DNA of 64,000 nucleotides. Source: Candidatus Mycolicibacterium alkanivorans (lineage in GTDB: Bacteria > Actinomycetota > Actinomycetes > Mycobacteriales > Mycobacteriaceae). This document shows, piece after piece, positions 1-9,910 of this stretch. Every line of letters starts with the position of its first letter. The stretch's first letter is position 1. The notes beneath the pieces are model-generated. The model made no database searches. It was not told the origin of the DNA and was given only the letters and a program-made list of their open reading frames with translations. The translations under genes were made by a program, and so were the position numbers. The stretch is taken from positions 1,550,001 through 1,614,000 of the forward strand of contig NZ_JAIVFL010000001.1 in assembly GCF_022760805.1 (NCBI RefSeq). The letters run 5' to 3'.

Positions 1-657
1 TGGGCGTCGGGTTGTTCGGGTCCATCTCGTCGTTCACCGAGGCGAAGGTCTTGTTCAGCAGGCTCATGGTGCCCTTGATCACCACGCCGTTGAGGATCGC
101 GATGGTCGGTCCCAGCACGATCGCGACCACCACGACGAACGAAACCAGCGGTGGCGCAACGCGATTGAGCTGACGAACCAGCAACCGGATCAGCCTGCCG
201 ACCAACTGGCCGATCTCGACGAACACGAACAGCATGATCACCGAGATGACCCCGACCTGCGGGTAGTTGTACCACTTGAGCCGTGGCACACCCATCAGGT
301 CGCGGAGCTCGTCCTGCCAGACGTGGAAGTAGTAGATCGAGAAGATCAGGCCGACGATGCCGGCGATCACCAGCACCGGCCACGCCGCGCGCGGGGCGGG
401 CGGGCTCGACGGGCGCGACAACATGAACCGCACCAGCCAGATGGCGAACACACCCAGCGCGTAGCCGATGGCGCCGGCGGCACCGCTGACCAGACCCTGG
501 AACAGCGGTCCGCGGGGCAGTAGCGACGGGGTGAGCGACAGCCACAGGAACACCAGGCCGACCGCTGTGCCGGTGAACGTGTAGCGACGCTGCCACCAGT
601 CCGGCTTGCGCTCCGCGGGGGCGGGGGCGGGGCCGTTTCCAGCTCGACGTCGCTCAC
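1..657 (-). CDS. Alpha/beta-hydrolase family membrane protein (N-terminal membrane region only; partial and frameshifted)
   Basis: This is the N-terminal part of a membrane protein whose 3' end lies outside the window. The readable frame starts P-D-W-W-Q-R-R-Y and contains several hydrophobic segments ending near an LLNKTF stretch, as in the Abhydrolase_9 N-terminal membrane domain of the Rv1069c family. The natural GTG start (657) with residues SDVELETAP is in a different frame. The switch falls in three C runs of 4, 5 and 5 at about 618-640 (read on the minus strand), and one extra C in the first run would restore a continuous protein. It lies directly downstream of echA8 and probably shares its transcript. 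Family assignment rests on the membrane part and synteny, because the hydrolase domain is not visible. Confidence 0.6.
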
Positions 658-666
658 CGGACGAAC

Positions 667-1440
667 CTAACGGTGCGTGAAGTTGGCAGGGCGCTTCTCG
701 GTGAAGGCGGCCATGCCCTCGGTCTGGTCATCGGTGGCGAAGGCGGAATGGAACAGCCGGCGTTCGTAGAGCAGGCCCTCGGCGAGGGTGGACTCGAAGG
801 CGCGGTTGACCGCCTCCTTGGCCATCCGGGCCGCCGGACGCGACATCTGCGAGATCGTCGTCGCCACCGCCTTGGCTTCGGTGAGCAGGTCGTCGGCCGG
901 GACCACTCGCGACACCAGCCCGCTGCGCTCGGCCTCGGCGGCGTCGATGTTGCGGCCGGTGAGGATGAGGTCCATGGCCTTGGCCTTGCCGATGGCGCGG
1001 GTCAGCCGCTGCGAGCCGCCCATGCCCGGGAGCACGCCGAGCTTGATCTCGGGCTGGCCGAATTTCGCGGTGTCGGCGGCAATCAGGATGTCGCACATCA
1101 TCGCCAGCTCGCAGCCGCCGCCCAGCGCGTAGCCGGCCACCGCGGCGATGGTGGGGGTGCGCACCGCGGCGAGTTTGCCCCACGCAGCGAAGAAGTCGGC
1201 CTCGAAGACCTCCGAGAACGAGAGCGCGGCCATCTCCTTGATGTCGGCGCCTGCGGCGAACGCCTTGGCGTTGCCGGTGACGATGATGGCGCCGATGCCG
1301 GGGTCGGCATCGAATTCGGCTGCGGCCGTGGTGACTTCGGCCATGACCTGACTGTTGAGCGCGTTGAGGGCTTGTGGGCGGTTCAGCGTGATGATACCCA
1401 CGCGGTCCTCGCGCTCGACCAGGATGGTCTCGTAGCTCAC
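667..1440 (-). CDS. echA8: Enoyl-CoA hydratase EchA8
   Basis: A 257-residue crotonase-fold protein, the same length as mycobacterial EchA8. It hydrates trans-2-enoyl-CoA to 3-hydroxyacyl-CoA in beta-oxidation, in the cytosol. The oxyanion-hole region AAGADI is near residues 62-67. The two catalytic glutamates are visible with the usual 20-residue spacing: E111 in [11 protein letters not shown] and E131 in [10 protein letters not shown]. The start ATG at 1440 overlaps the end of the upstream crotonase echA9 by 4 bases, so the two are almost certainly translationally coupled. Confidence 0.93.
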   Translation of the reverse strand: MSYETILVEREDRVGIITLNRPQALNALNSQVMAEVTTAAAEFDADPGIGAIIVTGNAKAFAAGADIKEMAALSFSEVFEADFFAAWGKLAAVRTPTIAAVAGYALGGGCELAMMCDILIAADTAKFGQPEIKLGVLPGMGGSQRLTRAIGKAKAMDLILTGRNIDAAEAERSGLVSRVVPADDLLTEAKAVATTISQMSRPAARMAKEAVNRAFESTLAEGLLYERRLFHSAFATDDQTEGMAAFTEKRPANFTHR

Positions 1441-2486
1441 TTGTCCTCCTCGAACGTCAGGTCCGGGTCTGCCGGGGTGAAGTAGTCCTCAACATCCTGC
1501 TCGGTCACCGCGGCCAGCGACGCCGGGGACCACATCGGGTTGCGATCCTTGTCGACGACCTGCGCGCGGATTCCCTCGACCAGGTCGTGCGAGCGCAGCG
1601 ATGCGCACGACGTCCGGTACTCCTGCGCCAGCACGTCTTCGAGGGTGTCCAGCTTCTTGGCGCGACGCAGCGCTTCCAGGGTCACCGACAGCGATACCGG
1701 GGAGCGCGTCATGATCAGGTTTGCCGCGTCGTTGGCCGGGCCCTCGGCGTGGCCGCGCAGGGCGGCGACGATGTCGGCAACTGTCTCACCCGCGTAGCAC
1801 TCGTCGATCCAAGCGCGTTGTGCCGCAAGCTGACTCGCTGGCGGCTCTTGTTCGTAGGCTCGCACGGCGGCTTCCACGCCCTCGCCGACGACGGCGGCGG
1901 TGAACGCCTCCATTGCCTCGTGTGGAACGTAGTGGTCGGCGAGGCCCATGGCGATCGCGTCGCCCGGGCCGAACGGCGCGCCGGTCAGCGCGGCGTGATG
2001 GCCGAGCAGGCCGGGGGCGCGCGAGAGGAGGTAGGTGCCGCCGACGTCGGGGATGAACCCGATGCCGACCTCCGGCATCGCCATCTTGGTGGTGTCGGTG
2101 ACCACGCGGACGTTGCCGTGTGCGCTGACCCCGACGCCCCCGCCCATCACGATGCCGTCCATCAGCGAGACGTAGGGCTTGGGATAGCGCGCGATGTAGG
2201 CGTTGAGCAGGTATTCGTCGAACCAGAACGTTCGCGCGTCGGCGCCCCCGGCGCGCGCGCTCTCGTAGATCGCGACGATGTCGCCGCCGGCGCACAGGCC
2301 GCGCTCGCCGGCGCCGTTGAGCACGACCGTGGTGAGGTGCGGGTCGTCCGCCCACTCGCGGAGCACCCGGTTGAGGATCGTGACCATGTTGTGGGTCAGG
2401 GAGTTGATGGCCTTCGGCCGGTTGAGCGTCACCAGACCGACGCTGCCGTCGACCCGGGCCAGGACTTCGTCGGTATCAGCCGTCAC
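1437..2486 (-). CDS. echA9: 3-hydroxyisobutyryl-CoA hydrolase / enoyl-CoA hydratase family EchA9
   Basis: A 349-residue crotonase-superfamily protein. The motifs AGGDI (66-70), MGGGVGVS (114-121) and [14 protein letters not shown] (137-150), with E139 and D147, are those of 3-hydroxyisobutyryl-CoA hydrolases of valine breakdown, and the length fits that subgroup better than a plain hydratase. The first 30 residues carry the usual [16 protein letters not shown] crotonase opening. It overlaps echA8 by 4 bases on the same strand and is first in that operon. It could also accept other beta-hydroxyacyl-CoAs; the annotation as EchA9 rests on synteny with Rv1071c. Confidence 0.88.
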   Translation of the reverse strand: MTADTDEVLARVDGSVGLVTLNRPKAINSLTHNMVTILNRVLREWADDPHLTTVVLNGAGERGLCAGGDIVAIYESARAGGADARTFWFDEYLLNAYIARYPKPYVSLMDGIVMGGGVGVSAHGNVRVVTDTTKMAMPEVGIGFIPDVGGTYLLSRAPGLLGHHAALTGAPFGPGDAIAMGLADHYVPHEAMEAFTAAVVGEGVEAAVRAYEQEPPASQLAAQRAWIDECYAGETVADIVAALRGHAEGPANDAANLIMTRSPVSLSVTLEALRRAKKLDTLEDVLAQEYRTSCASLRSHDLVEGIRAQVVDKDRNPMWSPASLAAVTEQDVEDYFTPADPDLTFEEDK

Positions 2487-2696
2487 AGAGGTCGTCCTTA
2501 CGTCGAATGGTTGGACATCCTAGTTTTACCATCACGAGGGTGACCTAGATCGGCACCCACTCGACGTCGCGCACAGGTAGGGTCGACTTTCGTACGGCCC
2601 GGACAATTTCGGCGAAGTTTGTGAACTTCCTGGGAACCCGGTCCGCTTGCCGTTCGTTGACGGTGTGTTCACGCGACTTCCAGGAGAGGATCGACG

Positions 2697-3539
2697 GTGC
2701 GGGAGACCAGCAATCCGGTATTTCGTTCGCTGCCCAAGCAGCGAGGGGGATACGCACAGTTCGGCTCCGGTGTAGCCGGCGCCCAGCAGGTGGCCTACCA
2801 GGCCGACCCCTACACCACGCAGTACCCGTCGCAGACCGGTGTCTCGCGGCCGATGACCATCGATGACGTCGTCACCAAGACCGGCATCACCCTCGGTGTG
2901 CTCTCCGTCGTGGCGGTCATCTCCTACTTCATGGTGTCGGCCAACCTCGCGCTGGCGATGCCGTTCACCCTCGTTGGTGCGCTCGGCGGCCTGGCACTGG
3001 TGCTCGTGGCGACCTTCGGCCGCAAGCAGGACAACCCGGCGATCGTGCTGAGCTACGCCGCCCTCGAGGGCCTGTTCCTCGGTGCGATCTCGTTCGTGAT
3101 GGCCAACATCGTGGTGTCCGGCGCGAATGCCGGCTCGCTGATCGGCCAGGCTGTGCTGGGCACCATCGGTGTGTTCGCCGGCATGCTCGTGGTCTACAAG
3201 ACCGGCGCCATCCGCGTCACCCCGAAGTTCACCCGCATGTTGGTGGCCAGCATGGTCGGCGTTCTGGTGCTGATGCTCGGAAACTTCGTCCTGTCCATGT
3301 TCGGCACGCACGACGGCGGCCCGCTGCGCAACGGCGGCACGATGTCGATCATCTTCTCGCTGGTGGTCATCGCGATCGCGGCGTTCAGCTTCCTGCTGGA
3401 CTTCGACGCTGCCGACCAGATGATCCGCGCCGGTGCGCCGGAGAAGGCCGCGTGGGGCGTCGCCCTCGGCCTGACCGTCACCCTGGTGTGGCTGTACCTG
3501 GAGATCCTGCGTCTGCTGAGTTACTTCCAGCAGCGCTAG
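2697..3539 (+). CDS. Bax inhibitor-1/YccA family membrane protein
   Basis: A 280-residue integral membrane protein with about seven hydrophobic segments spread from residue 65 to the C terminus, preceded by a polar, Gln/Tyr-rich N-terminal tail. The pattern and length fit the Bax inhibitor-1/YccA family (Rv1072 homolog); the physiological role in mycobacteria is not established. GTG at 2697 is chosen as start because an AGGAGAGG ribosome-binding site lies at 2682-2689. It is divergent from echA9 and followed by a hairpin terminator, so it is probably transcribed alone. Confidence 0.85.
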   Translation: MRETSNPVFRSLPKQRGGYAQFGSGVAGAQQVAYQADPYTTQYPSQTGVSRPMTIDDVVTKTGITLGVLSVVAVISYFMVSANLALAMPFTLVGALGGLALVLVATFGRKQDNPAIVLSYAALEGLFLGAISFVMANIVVSGANAGSLIGQAVLGTIGVFAGMLVVYKTGAIRVTPKFTRMLVASMVGVLVLMLGNFVLSMFGTHDGGPLRNGGTMSIIFSLVVIAIAAFSFLLDFDAADQMIRAGAPEKAAWGVALGLTVTLVWLYLEILRLLSYFQQR

Positions 3540-3552
3540 CAATTCCCGCACA

Positions 3553-3580
3553 AAGCCCCGGTCTTCCGGCCGGGGCCTTG
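3553..3580 (+). terminator. Hairpin terminator after the YccA-family gene
   Basis: AAGCCCCGG and CCGGGGCCTT pair around a short TCTTCCGG-containing loop just 14 bases after the stop codon, followed by TTGTTG. A single bulged base interrupts the stem. Confidence 0.6.
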
Positions 3581-3586
3581 TTGTGC

Positions 3587-3646
3587 GTTGAGTGCGCGTC
3601 CAGGGCGAGATTTCGAGCGATTCGTCGCCATACACGCACACTCAAC
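3587..3646 (+). repeat. 60-bp palindromic repeat, copy 1 (degenerate)
   Basis: This element starts GTTGAGTGCGCGTCCAGGGCG and ends ACGCACACTCAAC. It is the same element as the copy at 4531-4590, in the same orientation. Its right arm has diverged (CGCCATACAC instead of CGCCCTGGAC), so the stem is imperfect. It sits 45 bases upstream of the DUF559 gene start. Confidence 0.8.
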
Positions 3647-3691
3647 AGGGGTGAAGTGCCTCAAGGGTGAGGTTGGAGGGAGCCTTCCGGC

Positions 3692-4615
3692 GTGCGCTCG
3701 CCGTCGGCCCCGTTCATCGGCTCGGAGGCTCTGCGTAGTGGTGAGGTCAATCGGCATCAATTGCGCACCAGGTACCGGGCGATATTCCCGGGGATCTATG
3801 TCGCAACCGATACCCAACCTTCCCTGTGCGAACGCAGCTTTGCGGCGTGGCTGTGGTCGGGACGCGTTGGCGTGCTCGCCGGTTTGGCGGCATCGGCTCT
3901 CCACGGCGCGAAGTGGATCAACGCCGACATCCCCATCGACCTCATCTGCGACAAGCCCAGGGCGCCGGTAGGTGTGAGTACACGTCGGGACCGATTGTCC
4001 GACAGGGAAATTCAGCGTGTACGGGGCCTACCGGTCACCACCCCTGCGAGGACGGCGTTCGACCTAGGCCGGCGCGCCCCGGTCGGTATCGCGGTCGCTC
4101 GCCTCGACGCACTGATGAGCGCGACCGGCGTGACAGTCGAGGCAATCCAGGATGTTGCACGCAGCCATCCGCGCCGCCGGGGTCTGCGACGACTCGAGGC
4201 TGTTCTCGACCTCGTCGACCCAGGAGCGCAATCACCCAAAGAGACTTGGCTGCGATTGCTGCTCATCGAGGCCGGCCTGCCGCGACCGCGTACGCAGATT
4301 CCGGTCCGGGCGCCGGACGGATCCACCTATTACCTCGACATGGGCTGGGAGGACGTCAAGGTCGCGGTCGAGTACGACGGCGATCACCACCGAACCGATC
4401 GCGTGCAATACGCCAGAGACATTCGTCGCATCGAAGCGCTGACTGCGCTCGGGTGGCTGGTGGTGCGAGTGGTCGCAGGCGACACACCCGCAGACATTGT
4501 GCGACGGGTCCGCGCTGCGATCGATCAGAGGTTGAGTGTGCGTCCAGGGCGAGATTCCGAGTGGATTCCCGCCCTGGACGCACACTCAACGCAAATCAGG
4601 AGAGCCGTTCGATGA
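3692..4615 (+). CDS. DUF559 (Vsr-like, PD-(D/E)XK fold) endonuclease-domain protein with AbiEi-like N-terminal region
   Basis: A 307-residue protein. The first ~150 residues resemble the AbiEi/type IV antitoxin-like region often fused to DUF559 in actinobacteria (GSEALRSGEV, FPGIYVATDT, LAGLAASALHGA, TTPARTAFDLGRR). The C-terminal part is the restriction-endonuclease-like DUF559 domain, with YYLDMGWEDVKVAVEYDGDHH followed by a basic helix and GWLVVRVVAGD. GGAGGGAG at 3675-3682 supports GTG 3692. Its last ~27 codons are encoded by the second 60-bp palindrome and a short tail, so the natural C terminus ends inside a repeat. The gene is convergent with fadA3, which it overlaps by 20 bases. Function is unknown; nuclease or mobility roles are inference. 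Confidence 0.72.
   Translation: MRSPSAPFIGSEALRSGEVNRHQLRTRYRAIFPGIYVATDTQPSLCERSFAAWLWSGRVGVLAGLAASALHGAKWINADIPIDLICDKPRAPVGVSTRRDRLSDREIQRVRGLPVTTPARTAFDLGRRAPVGIAVARLDALMSATGVTVEAIQDVARSHPRRRGLRRLEAVLDLVDPGAQSPKETWLRLLLIEAGLPRPRTQIPVRAPDGSTYYLDMGWEDVKVAVEYDGDHHRTDRVQYARDIRRIEALTALGWLVVRVVAGDTPADIVRRVRAAIDQRLSVRPGRDSEWIPALDAHSTQIRRAVR
4531..4590 (+). repeat. 60-bp palindromic repeat, copy 2 (near-perfect palindrome)
   Basis: The 21-bp arms are perfectly complementary: GTTGAGTGTGCGTCCAGGG plus CG on the left and its reverse complement on the right, separated by 18 bases. It lies inside the 3' end of the DUF559 reading frame and just before the convergent fadA3 stop, so it could also act as a bidirectional terminator. 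Copy 1 lies at 3587-3646. Confidence 0.85.
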
Positions 4616-5813
4616 CCATGGCCATGCCCTGGCCGCCGCCGACGCACATCGTCTCGATACCGAACGTCTTGTCGTAGGTCTGCAGGTTGTTGAGCAGCGT
4701 GGCAGTGATCCGCGCGCCCGTCATGCCGAACGGATGCCCCAGCGCGATCGCCCCGCCGGAGACGTTGAGCTTGTCCTCGTCCATCCCCAACTCCCGCGCC
4801 GAGCCGAGCACCTGCACCGCGAACGCCTCGTTGATCTCGTACAGGTCGATGTCCGAGATCGACATCTTCGCGTTCGCCAGCGCCTTCTTGACCGCCTCGA
4901 TCGGTCCCAGGCCCATGATCTCCGGCGACAACCCCGACACCCCCGTGGCCACGACGCGCGCCAGCGGCGTCAGACCGAGTTCCTTGGCCTTGGCGTCGGA
5001 GACGATCACCAGCGCCGCCGCGCCGTCGTTCAACGGACAGGCATTACCCGCTGTGACCGTGCCATTGGGGCGGAACACCGGCTTGAGCTGGCTCAGCGCC
5101 TCATACGTGGTGCCGGCCCGCGGGCCGTCGTCCTTGCTGACGACCGTGCCGTCGGGCAGCGTCACCGGGACGATCTCGCGCTCGAAGAAGCCGCTCTTGA
5201 TCGCCTCCTCGGCACGGTTCTGCGACCGCACACCCCAGCGGTCCTGGTCTTCCCGGCTGATGCCGGTGTAGCACGCCACGTTCTCCGCGGTCTGCCCCAT
5301 CGCGATGTACACGTCGGGCAGCAGGCCGTCCTCGCGGGGATCGTGCCACTCCTCGGCGCCGGCCGCGGCCGCCGCCGTGCGCTCGCCGGCCGCGTTGTAC
5401 ACCGGGTTCTTGGTGTCCGGCCACGCGTCGGCGTTGCCCTTGGTGAACCGCGACACGGTATCCACGCCCGCCGAGATGAACGCGTCGCCCTCGCCGGCCT
5501 TGATCGCGTGGAACGCCATCCGGGTGGTCTGCAACGACGACGAGCAGTACCGGTTCACCGTGGTACCCGGCAGGAAGTCGTAGCCCAGTTGCACGGCGAC
5601 GGTGCGGCCGATATTGAAGCCCGACTCGCCGGCGGGCTGGCCGCAGCCCATGATCAGGTCGTCGATCTGGGTGGGATCCAGCGCGGGCACCTTGTCCAGC
5701 GCGGCGCGCACCATCTGCGCGGCCAGGTCGTCGGGTCGTATGTCGACCAGCGAGCCCTTCATCGCGCGGCCGATCGGCGAGCGGGCAGTGGCAACGATGA
5801 CGGCTTCGGGCAT
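4596..5813 (-). CDS. fadA3: Acetyl-CoA acetyltransferase (thiolase) FadA3
   Basis: A 405-residue thiolase. The nucleophilic cysteine is C90 in NRYCSSSLQT; the C-terminal GHPFGMTGARI carries the catalytic histidine and CVGGGQGMAMVIE the second cysteine. It cleaves 3-ketoacyl-CoA to acetyl-CoA plus a shortened acyl-CoA (or the reverse condensation) in the cytosol. The length matches Rv1074c exactly. It is the third beta-oxidation gene of this segment with echA8 and echA9, although not in their operon. The SGNH hydrolase gene lies just upstream on the same strand. Confidence 0.92.
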   Translation of the reverse strand: MPEAVIVATARSPIGRAMKGSLVDIRPDDLAAQMVRAALDKVPALDPTQIDDLIMGCGQPAGESGFNIGRTVAVQLGYDFLPGTTVNRYCSSSLQTTRMAFHAIKAGEGDAFISAGVDTVSRFTKGNADAWPDTKNPVYNAAGERTAAAAAGAEEWHDPREDGLLPDVYIAMGQTAENVACYTGISREDQDRWGVRSQNRAEEAIKSGFFEREIVPVTLPDGTVVSKDDGPRAGTTYEALSQLKPVFRPNGTVTAGNACPLNDGAAALVIVSDAKAKELGLTPLARVVATGVSGLSPEIMGLGPIEAVKKALANAKMSISDIDLYEINEAFAVQVLGSARELGMDEDKLNVSGGAIALGHPFGMTGARITATLLNNLQTYDKTFGIETMCVGGGQGMAMVIERLS

Positions 5814-5848
5814 GAGAGACGGCTCCTAGGTCGGCGGTAACCCAGAAT

Positions 5849-6811
5849 CTAGCTCGCGGTCACCACGATCGGTGCGGGCACCCCGGTTGCGCGGCGGCGC
5901 AACAGCCGGCCCAGCGGGCCGAGCCGCGCGCTCAGCGGCCGGTCGGTCCGCGCCGCCCACGGCAGATCGGGCACGGTGGCTCCGGTCCATTCACCGAGTC
6001 CATGGCACAGCGCGGGCAGCAGCTGGCTGGCGGCCAACGCATAACCGGCCGCCGACGGGTGGTACTTGTCCTCGGAGAACATCAGCTCCGGGGTCGAGAT
6101 GAAGTTCGGCGACAGCAGGTCCGCGAGCGGCACCGGCACACCGCCTGCGGCACGCACCGCCGAGGCCTGCGCGCGCGCCAGCCGCAAGCCGCGCGATCGG
6201 GCCGCGAAGCGCAGCGGCTGGGGGATCGCGGTGATGACGCCGAAATCCGGGCACGTCCCCACGACCACCACCGCTCCGCTGGCGCGCAGTCGCTGTACGG
6301 CAGCGCCCAGACGCCGCGCCGACGGAACGATGCCGTTGAGCGCGGTGATATCGTTGGCCCCGATCATGATGATGGCCGCATCGGGCGGGGGACCGGCGAC
6401 GAACATGGCGTCCACCTGACCCGAGAGCCCCCTGGACGTCGCACCCACGATCGCCTTGGTCGATAGCCGAATCAGCTTGCCGGACTCCTCGGCGAGCCCG
6501 CGGGCGACCACCACGCCGGGCACCTCGTCTGCGTCGCGACAGCCGTAGCCGGTGGCCGTCGAGTCACCGAACACCATCAGGTGCAGGTCGTAGGGGACGC
6601 CCCGTTCCCAGCGGCGCACCGGCCCGCCACCCGGCGCATACACGCCGTCGGCGCGCGGCGGAACATCCCAGGACTTGGGGATCACGGTGCGGGCCTGCGC
6701 AGCCTGGCCGTTGAGTAGGTTGCGGGCACCGAGCACGGCGCCACCGGTGGAAGCGAGAACTCCCGCCACCCCCAGCACAACCGTCGACCTGCGCGGAGCG
6801 CGTCTGTCCAC
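5849..6811 (-). CDS. SGNH/GDSL-type esterase
   Basis: A 320-residue hydrolase with a hydrophobic N-terminal segment (residues ~10-30), suggesting export or membrane anchoring. Block I is FGDSTATGYG with nucleophile S84; a GAND block follows (residues ~150-155) and the C-terminal EDKYHPSAAGY supplies the Asp/His pair. This is the Rv1075c-type GDSL esterase. It shares strand and a 35-base gap with fadA3 downstream. The natural substrate is unknown; short-chain esterase activity is expected of the family. Confidence 0.85.
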   Translation of the reverse strand: MDRRAPRRSTVVLGVAGVLASTGGAVLGARNLLNGQAAQARTVIPKSWDVPPRADGVYAPGGGPVRRWERGVPYDLHLMVFGDSTATGYGCRDADEVPGVVVARGLAEESGKLIRLSTKAIVGATSRGLSGQVDAMFVAGPPPDAAIIMIGANDITALNGIVPSARRLGAAVQRLRASGAVVVVGTCPDFGVITAIPQPLRFAARSRGLRLARAQASAVRAAGGVPVPLADLLSPNFISTPELMFSEDKYHPSAAGYALAASQLLPALCHGLGEWTGATVPDLPWAARTDRPLSARLGPLGRLLRRRATGVPAPIVVTAS

Positions 6812-6896
6812 ATCGCCAGTTTAGGTGGCTCGTCACGGGGAATTCGGTCGCGACAGTGGCCCCGGGATTACGGACAGGTATCACTTGCGGTAAGAA

Positions 6897-6914
6897 AACA
6901 ACTTGCTAGTTGTT
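6897..6914. promoter_or_regulatory. Perfect inverted repeat upstream of lipU (operator candidate)
   Basis: AACAACT-TGCT-AGTTGTT is a perfect 7-bp dyad with a 4-base centre, in the 190-base divergent gap between the GDSL esterase and lipU. It is A/T-rich compared with its surroundings, as many TetR-type operators are. No bound protein can be named. Confidence 0.4.
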
Positions 6915-7002
6915 GTATGTATTGCAGGTGACAAGCTGAGTTACCGAGGTTCGCTGGCGAGTCTCGGGACACGCATCTACAAAGGCGTAGGGAGTGTTGA
7001 CG

Positions 7003-8043
7003 ATGACCGCACCCAATATGGTCCGGGCCTCCGCCCCACATCGAACTCGTGCCCGCCCGCGCCGGTATCCGGTCAGCGACGGCGCCCCGGTCGAGGTCGT
7101 CGAGGACGGCCCCAGCATCGCCGCGCGACTTGTCTCCCTGGGCACCAGGGTGACCATGTGGCCCTCCCTGGCCGTCCTGAGTCACGTGCCGCACTGGCCG
7201 TGGCCCTTCGGACTGGTCGACCTCGTCGCCCGTGCCATCATGCCCACCCCCGGCACCGTGCGCGCCACCGTCGGTCTGACCAACGCCTCGGCCCAACTGG
7301 TCCGCGCGCCCGGCGTGCTCCCCGCCGACGGCAACCGCCGCGTGGTGCTCTACATGCACGGCGGCGCGTTCCTGACGTGCGGGGTCAATTCCCACAGCCG
7401 GATTTCAATCGCCCTGTCGAAGTACGCCGATTCACCGGTGCTGGTCGTGGACTACCGGCTGATCCCCAAGCACAGCATCGGCAACGCCATCGACGACTGT
7501 TACGACGCCTACCGGTGGCTGCGCCTGCGCGGCTACGAGCCCGACCAGATCGTGCTCGCCGGCGACTCGGCCGGCGGCTACCTCTCGGTGGCATTGGCTC
7601 AGCGGCTGCAGGCCGAAGGCGAAGAGCCCGCCGCGCTGGTCGCCATCTCGCCGCTGTTGCAACTCAACCACGGCCCGAAGCTGACGCACCCGAACATCCA
7701 CACCGACGCGATGTTCCCGCCCAAGGCTTTTGACGCACTCGTGGCACTGGTCGCGCGGGCGGCCGCCAAGAACGTCGTCGACGGCGAGCCCGAAGGCGTC
7801 TACGAACCGCTCGACCACATCGAGCCGGGACTGCCCCGAACGCTCATCCACGTCTCCGGCTCGGAGGTGCTGCTGCACGACGCGCGGCTCGCGGCGCGCC
7901 GGCTGGCCGCTGCCGGTGTGCCCACCGAGGTGCGGGTGTGGCCGGGCCAGATCCACGACTTCCAGCTGGCCGCCTCGCTGGTGCCCGAGGCGACGCGCTC
8001 GCTGCGCCAGATCGGTGAGTACATTCGCGAAGCCACTGGCTGA
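7003..8043 (+). CDS. lipU: Alpha/beta-hydrolase, hormone-sensitive-lipase family esterase LipU
   Basis: About 346 residues. The oxyanion motif is HGGAF in VLYMHGGAFLTC, the nucleophile elbow is GDSAGG, and the late PGQIHDFQL carries the catalytic His, as in class IV/HSL esterases (Rv1076 LipU). It is expected to hydrolyse short- to medium-chain esters. ATG 7003 is preferred because AGGCGTAGGGAG ends about nine bases upstream; GTG 6994 and TTG 6997 are in-frame alternatives. It runs in the same direction as cbs downstream with a 30-base gap. A dyad at 6897-6914 may regulate it. Confidence 0.87.
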   Translation: MTAPNMVRASAPHRTRARPRRYPVSDGAPVEVVEDGPSIAARLVSLGTRVTMWPSLAVLSHVPHWPWPFGLVDLVARAIMPTPGTVRATVGLTNASAQLVRAPGVLPADGNRRVVLYMHGGAFLTCGVNSHSRISIALSKYADSPVLVVDYRLIPKHSIGNAIDDCYDAYRWLRLRGYEPDQIVLAGDSAGGYLSVALAQRLQAEGEEPAALVAISPLLQLNHGPKLTHPNIHTDAMFPPKAFDALVALVARAAAKNVVDGEPEGVYEPLDHIEPGLPRTLIHVSGSEVLLHDARLAARRLAAAGVPTEVRVWPGQIHDFQLAASLVPEATRSLRQIGEYIREATG

Positions 8044-8073
8044 TGGCGCGCGGGCGCCTGACACCATGTAGGC

Positions 8074-9468
<1,395 letters not shown>

Positions 9469-9561
9469 AGCTCGGATTGCGCTTTGCCCGGCTGCGCTGC
9501 CACTTCTCGGGTACATTTATGCCGCTTTACCTCAGCTAATACGTCGGCAGTGGAAGGCGTC

Positions 9562-9893
9562 ATGACCGAACAGCCACCAGGGCCGCCGCCGGGGAACTAT
9601 CCGCCGCCGCCCCCGCCTCCGGGCGGATTCCCGCCACCGCCCGGTGGCTGCTGTGGAACTACGGCTACCGCCAGGGCACCACGGGTTCGAGCATCGGCAA
9701 GTCGATCTTGAAGTTCAAGGTGGTCAGCGAAAATACCGGTCAGCCGATCGGGCTCGGGTTGTCGATCGTGCGCCAGCTGGCGCACATCGTCGATGGCATC
9801 ATCTGCTACATCGGCTACCTGTTCCCGTTGTGGGATTCCAAGCGCCAGACGCTGGCCGACAAGATAATGACCACAGTCTGCCTACCGCTCTAG
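9562..9893 (+). pseudogene. Broken copy of the proline-rich antigen (Pra/RDD family)
   Basis: ATG 9562 opens a proline/glycine-rich N terminus (MTEQPPGPPPGNYPP) like that of the intact gene next door. At about 9650 the sequence jumps to the equivalent of WNYGYRQGTTGSSIG in a different frame and continues to a stop at 9891. Relative to the downstream copy, roughly 100 codons including the first RDD membrane segment are deleted and the frame is lost. The last 61 codons are nearly identical to the intact copy. A fragment starting at ATG 9708 could still be translated, but it lacks most of the domain. Confidence 0.8.
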
Positions 9894-9910
9894 AAGAAGG
9901 GCTTTGACGA

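Noticed and set aside
2532..3641. 369-codon minus-strand frame opposite the YccA-family gene
   Set aside because: Low-complexity His/Glu/Asp/Arg composition typical of an antisense shadow.
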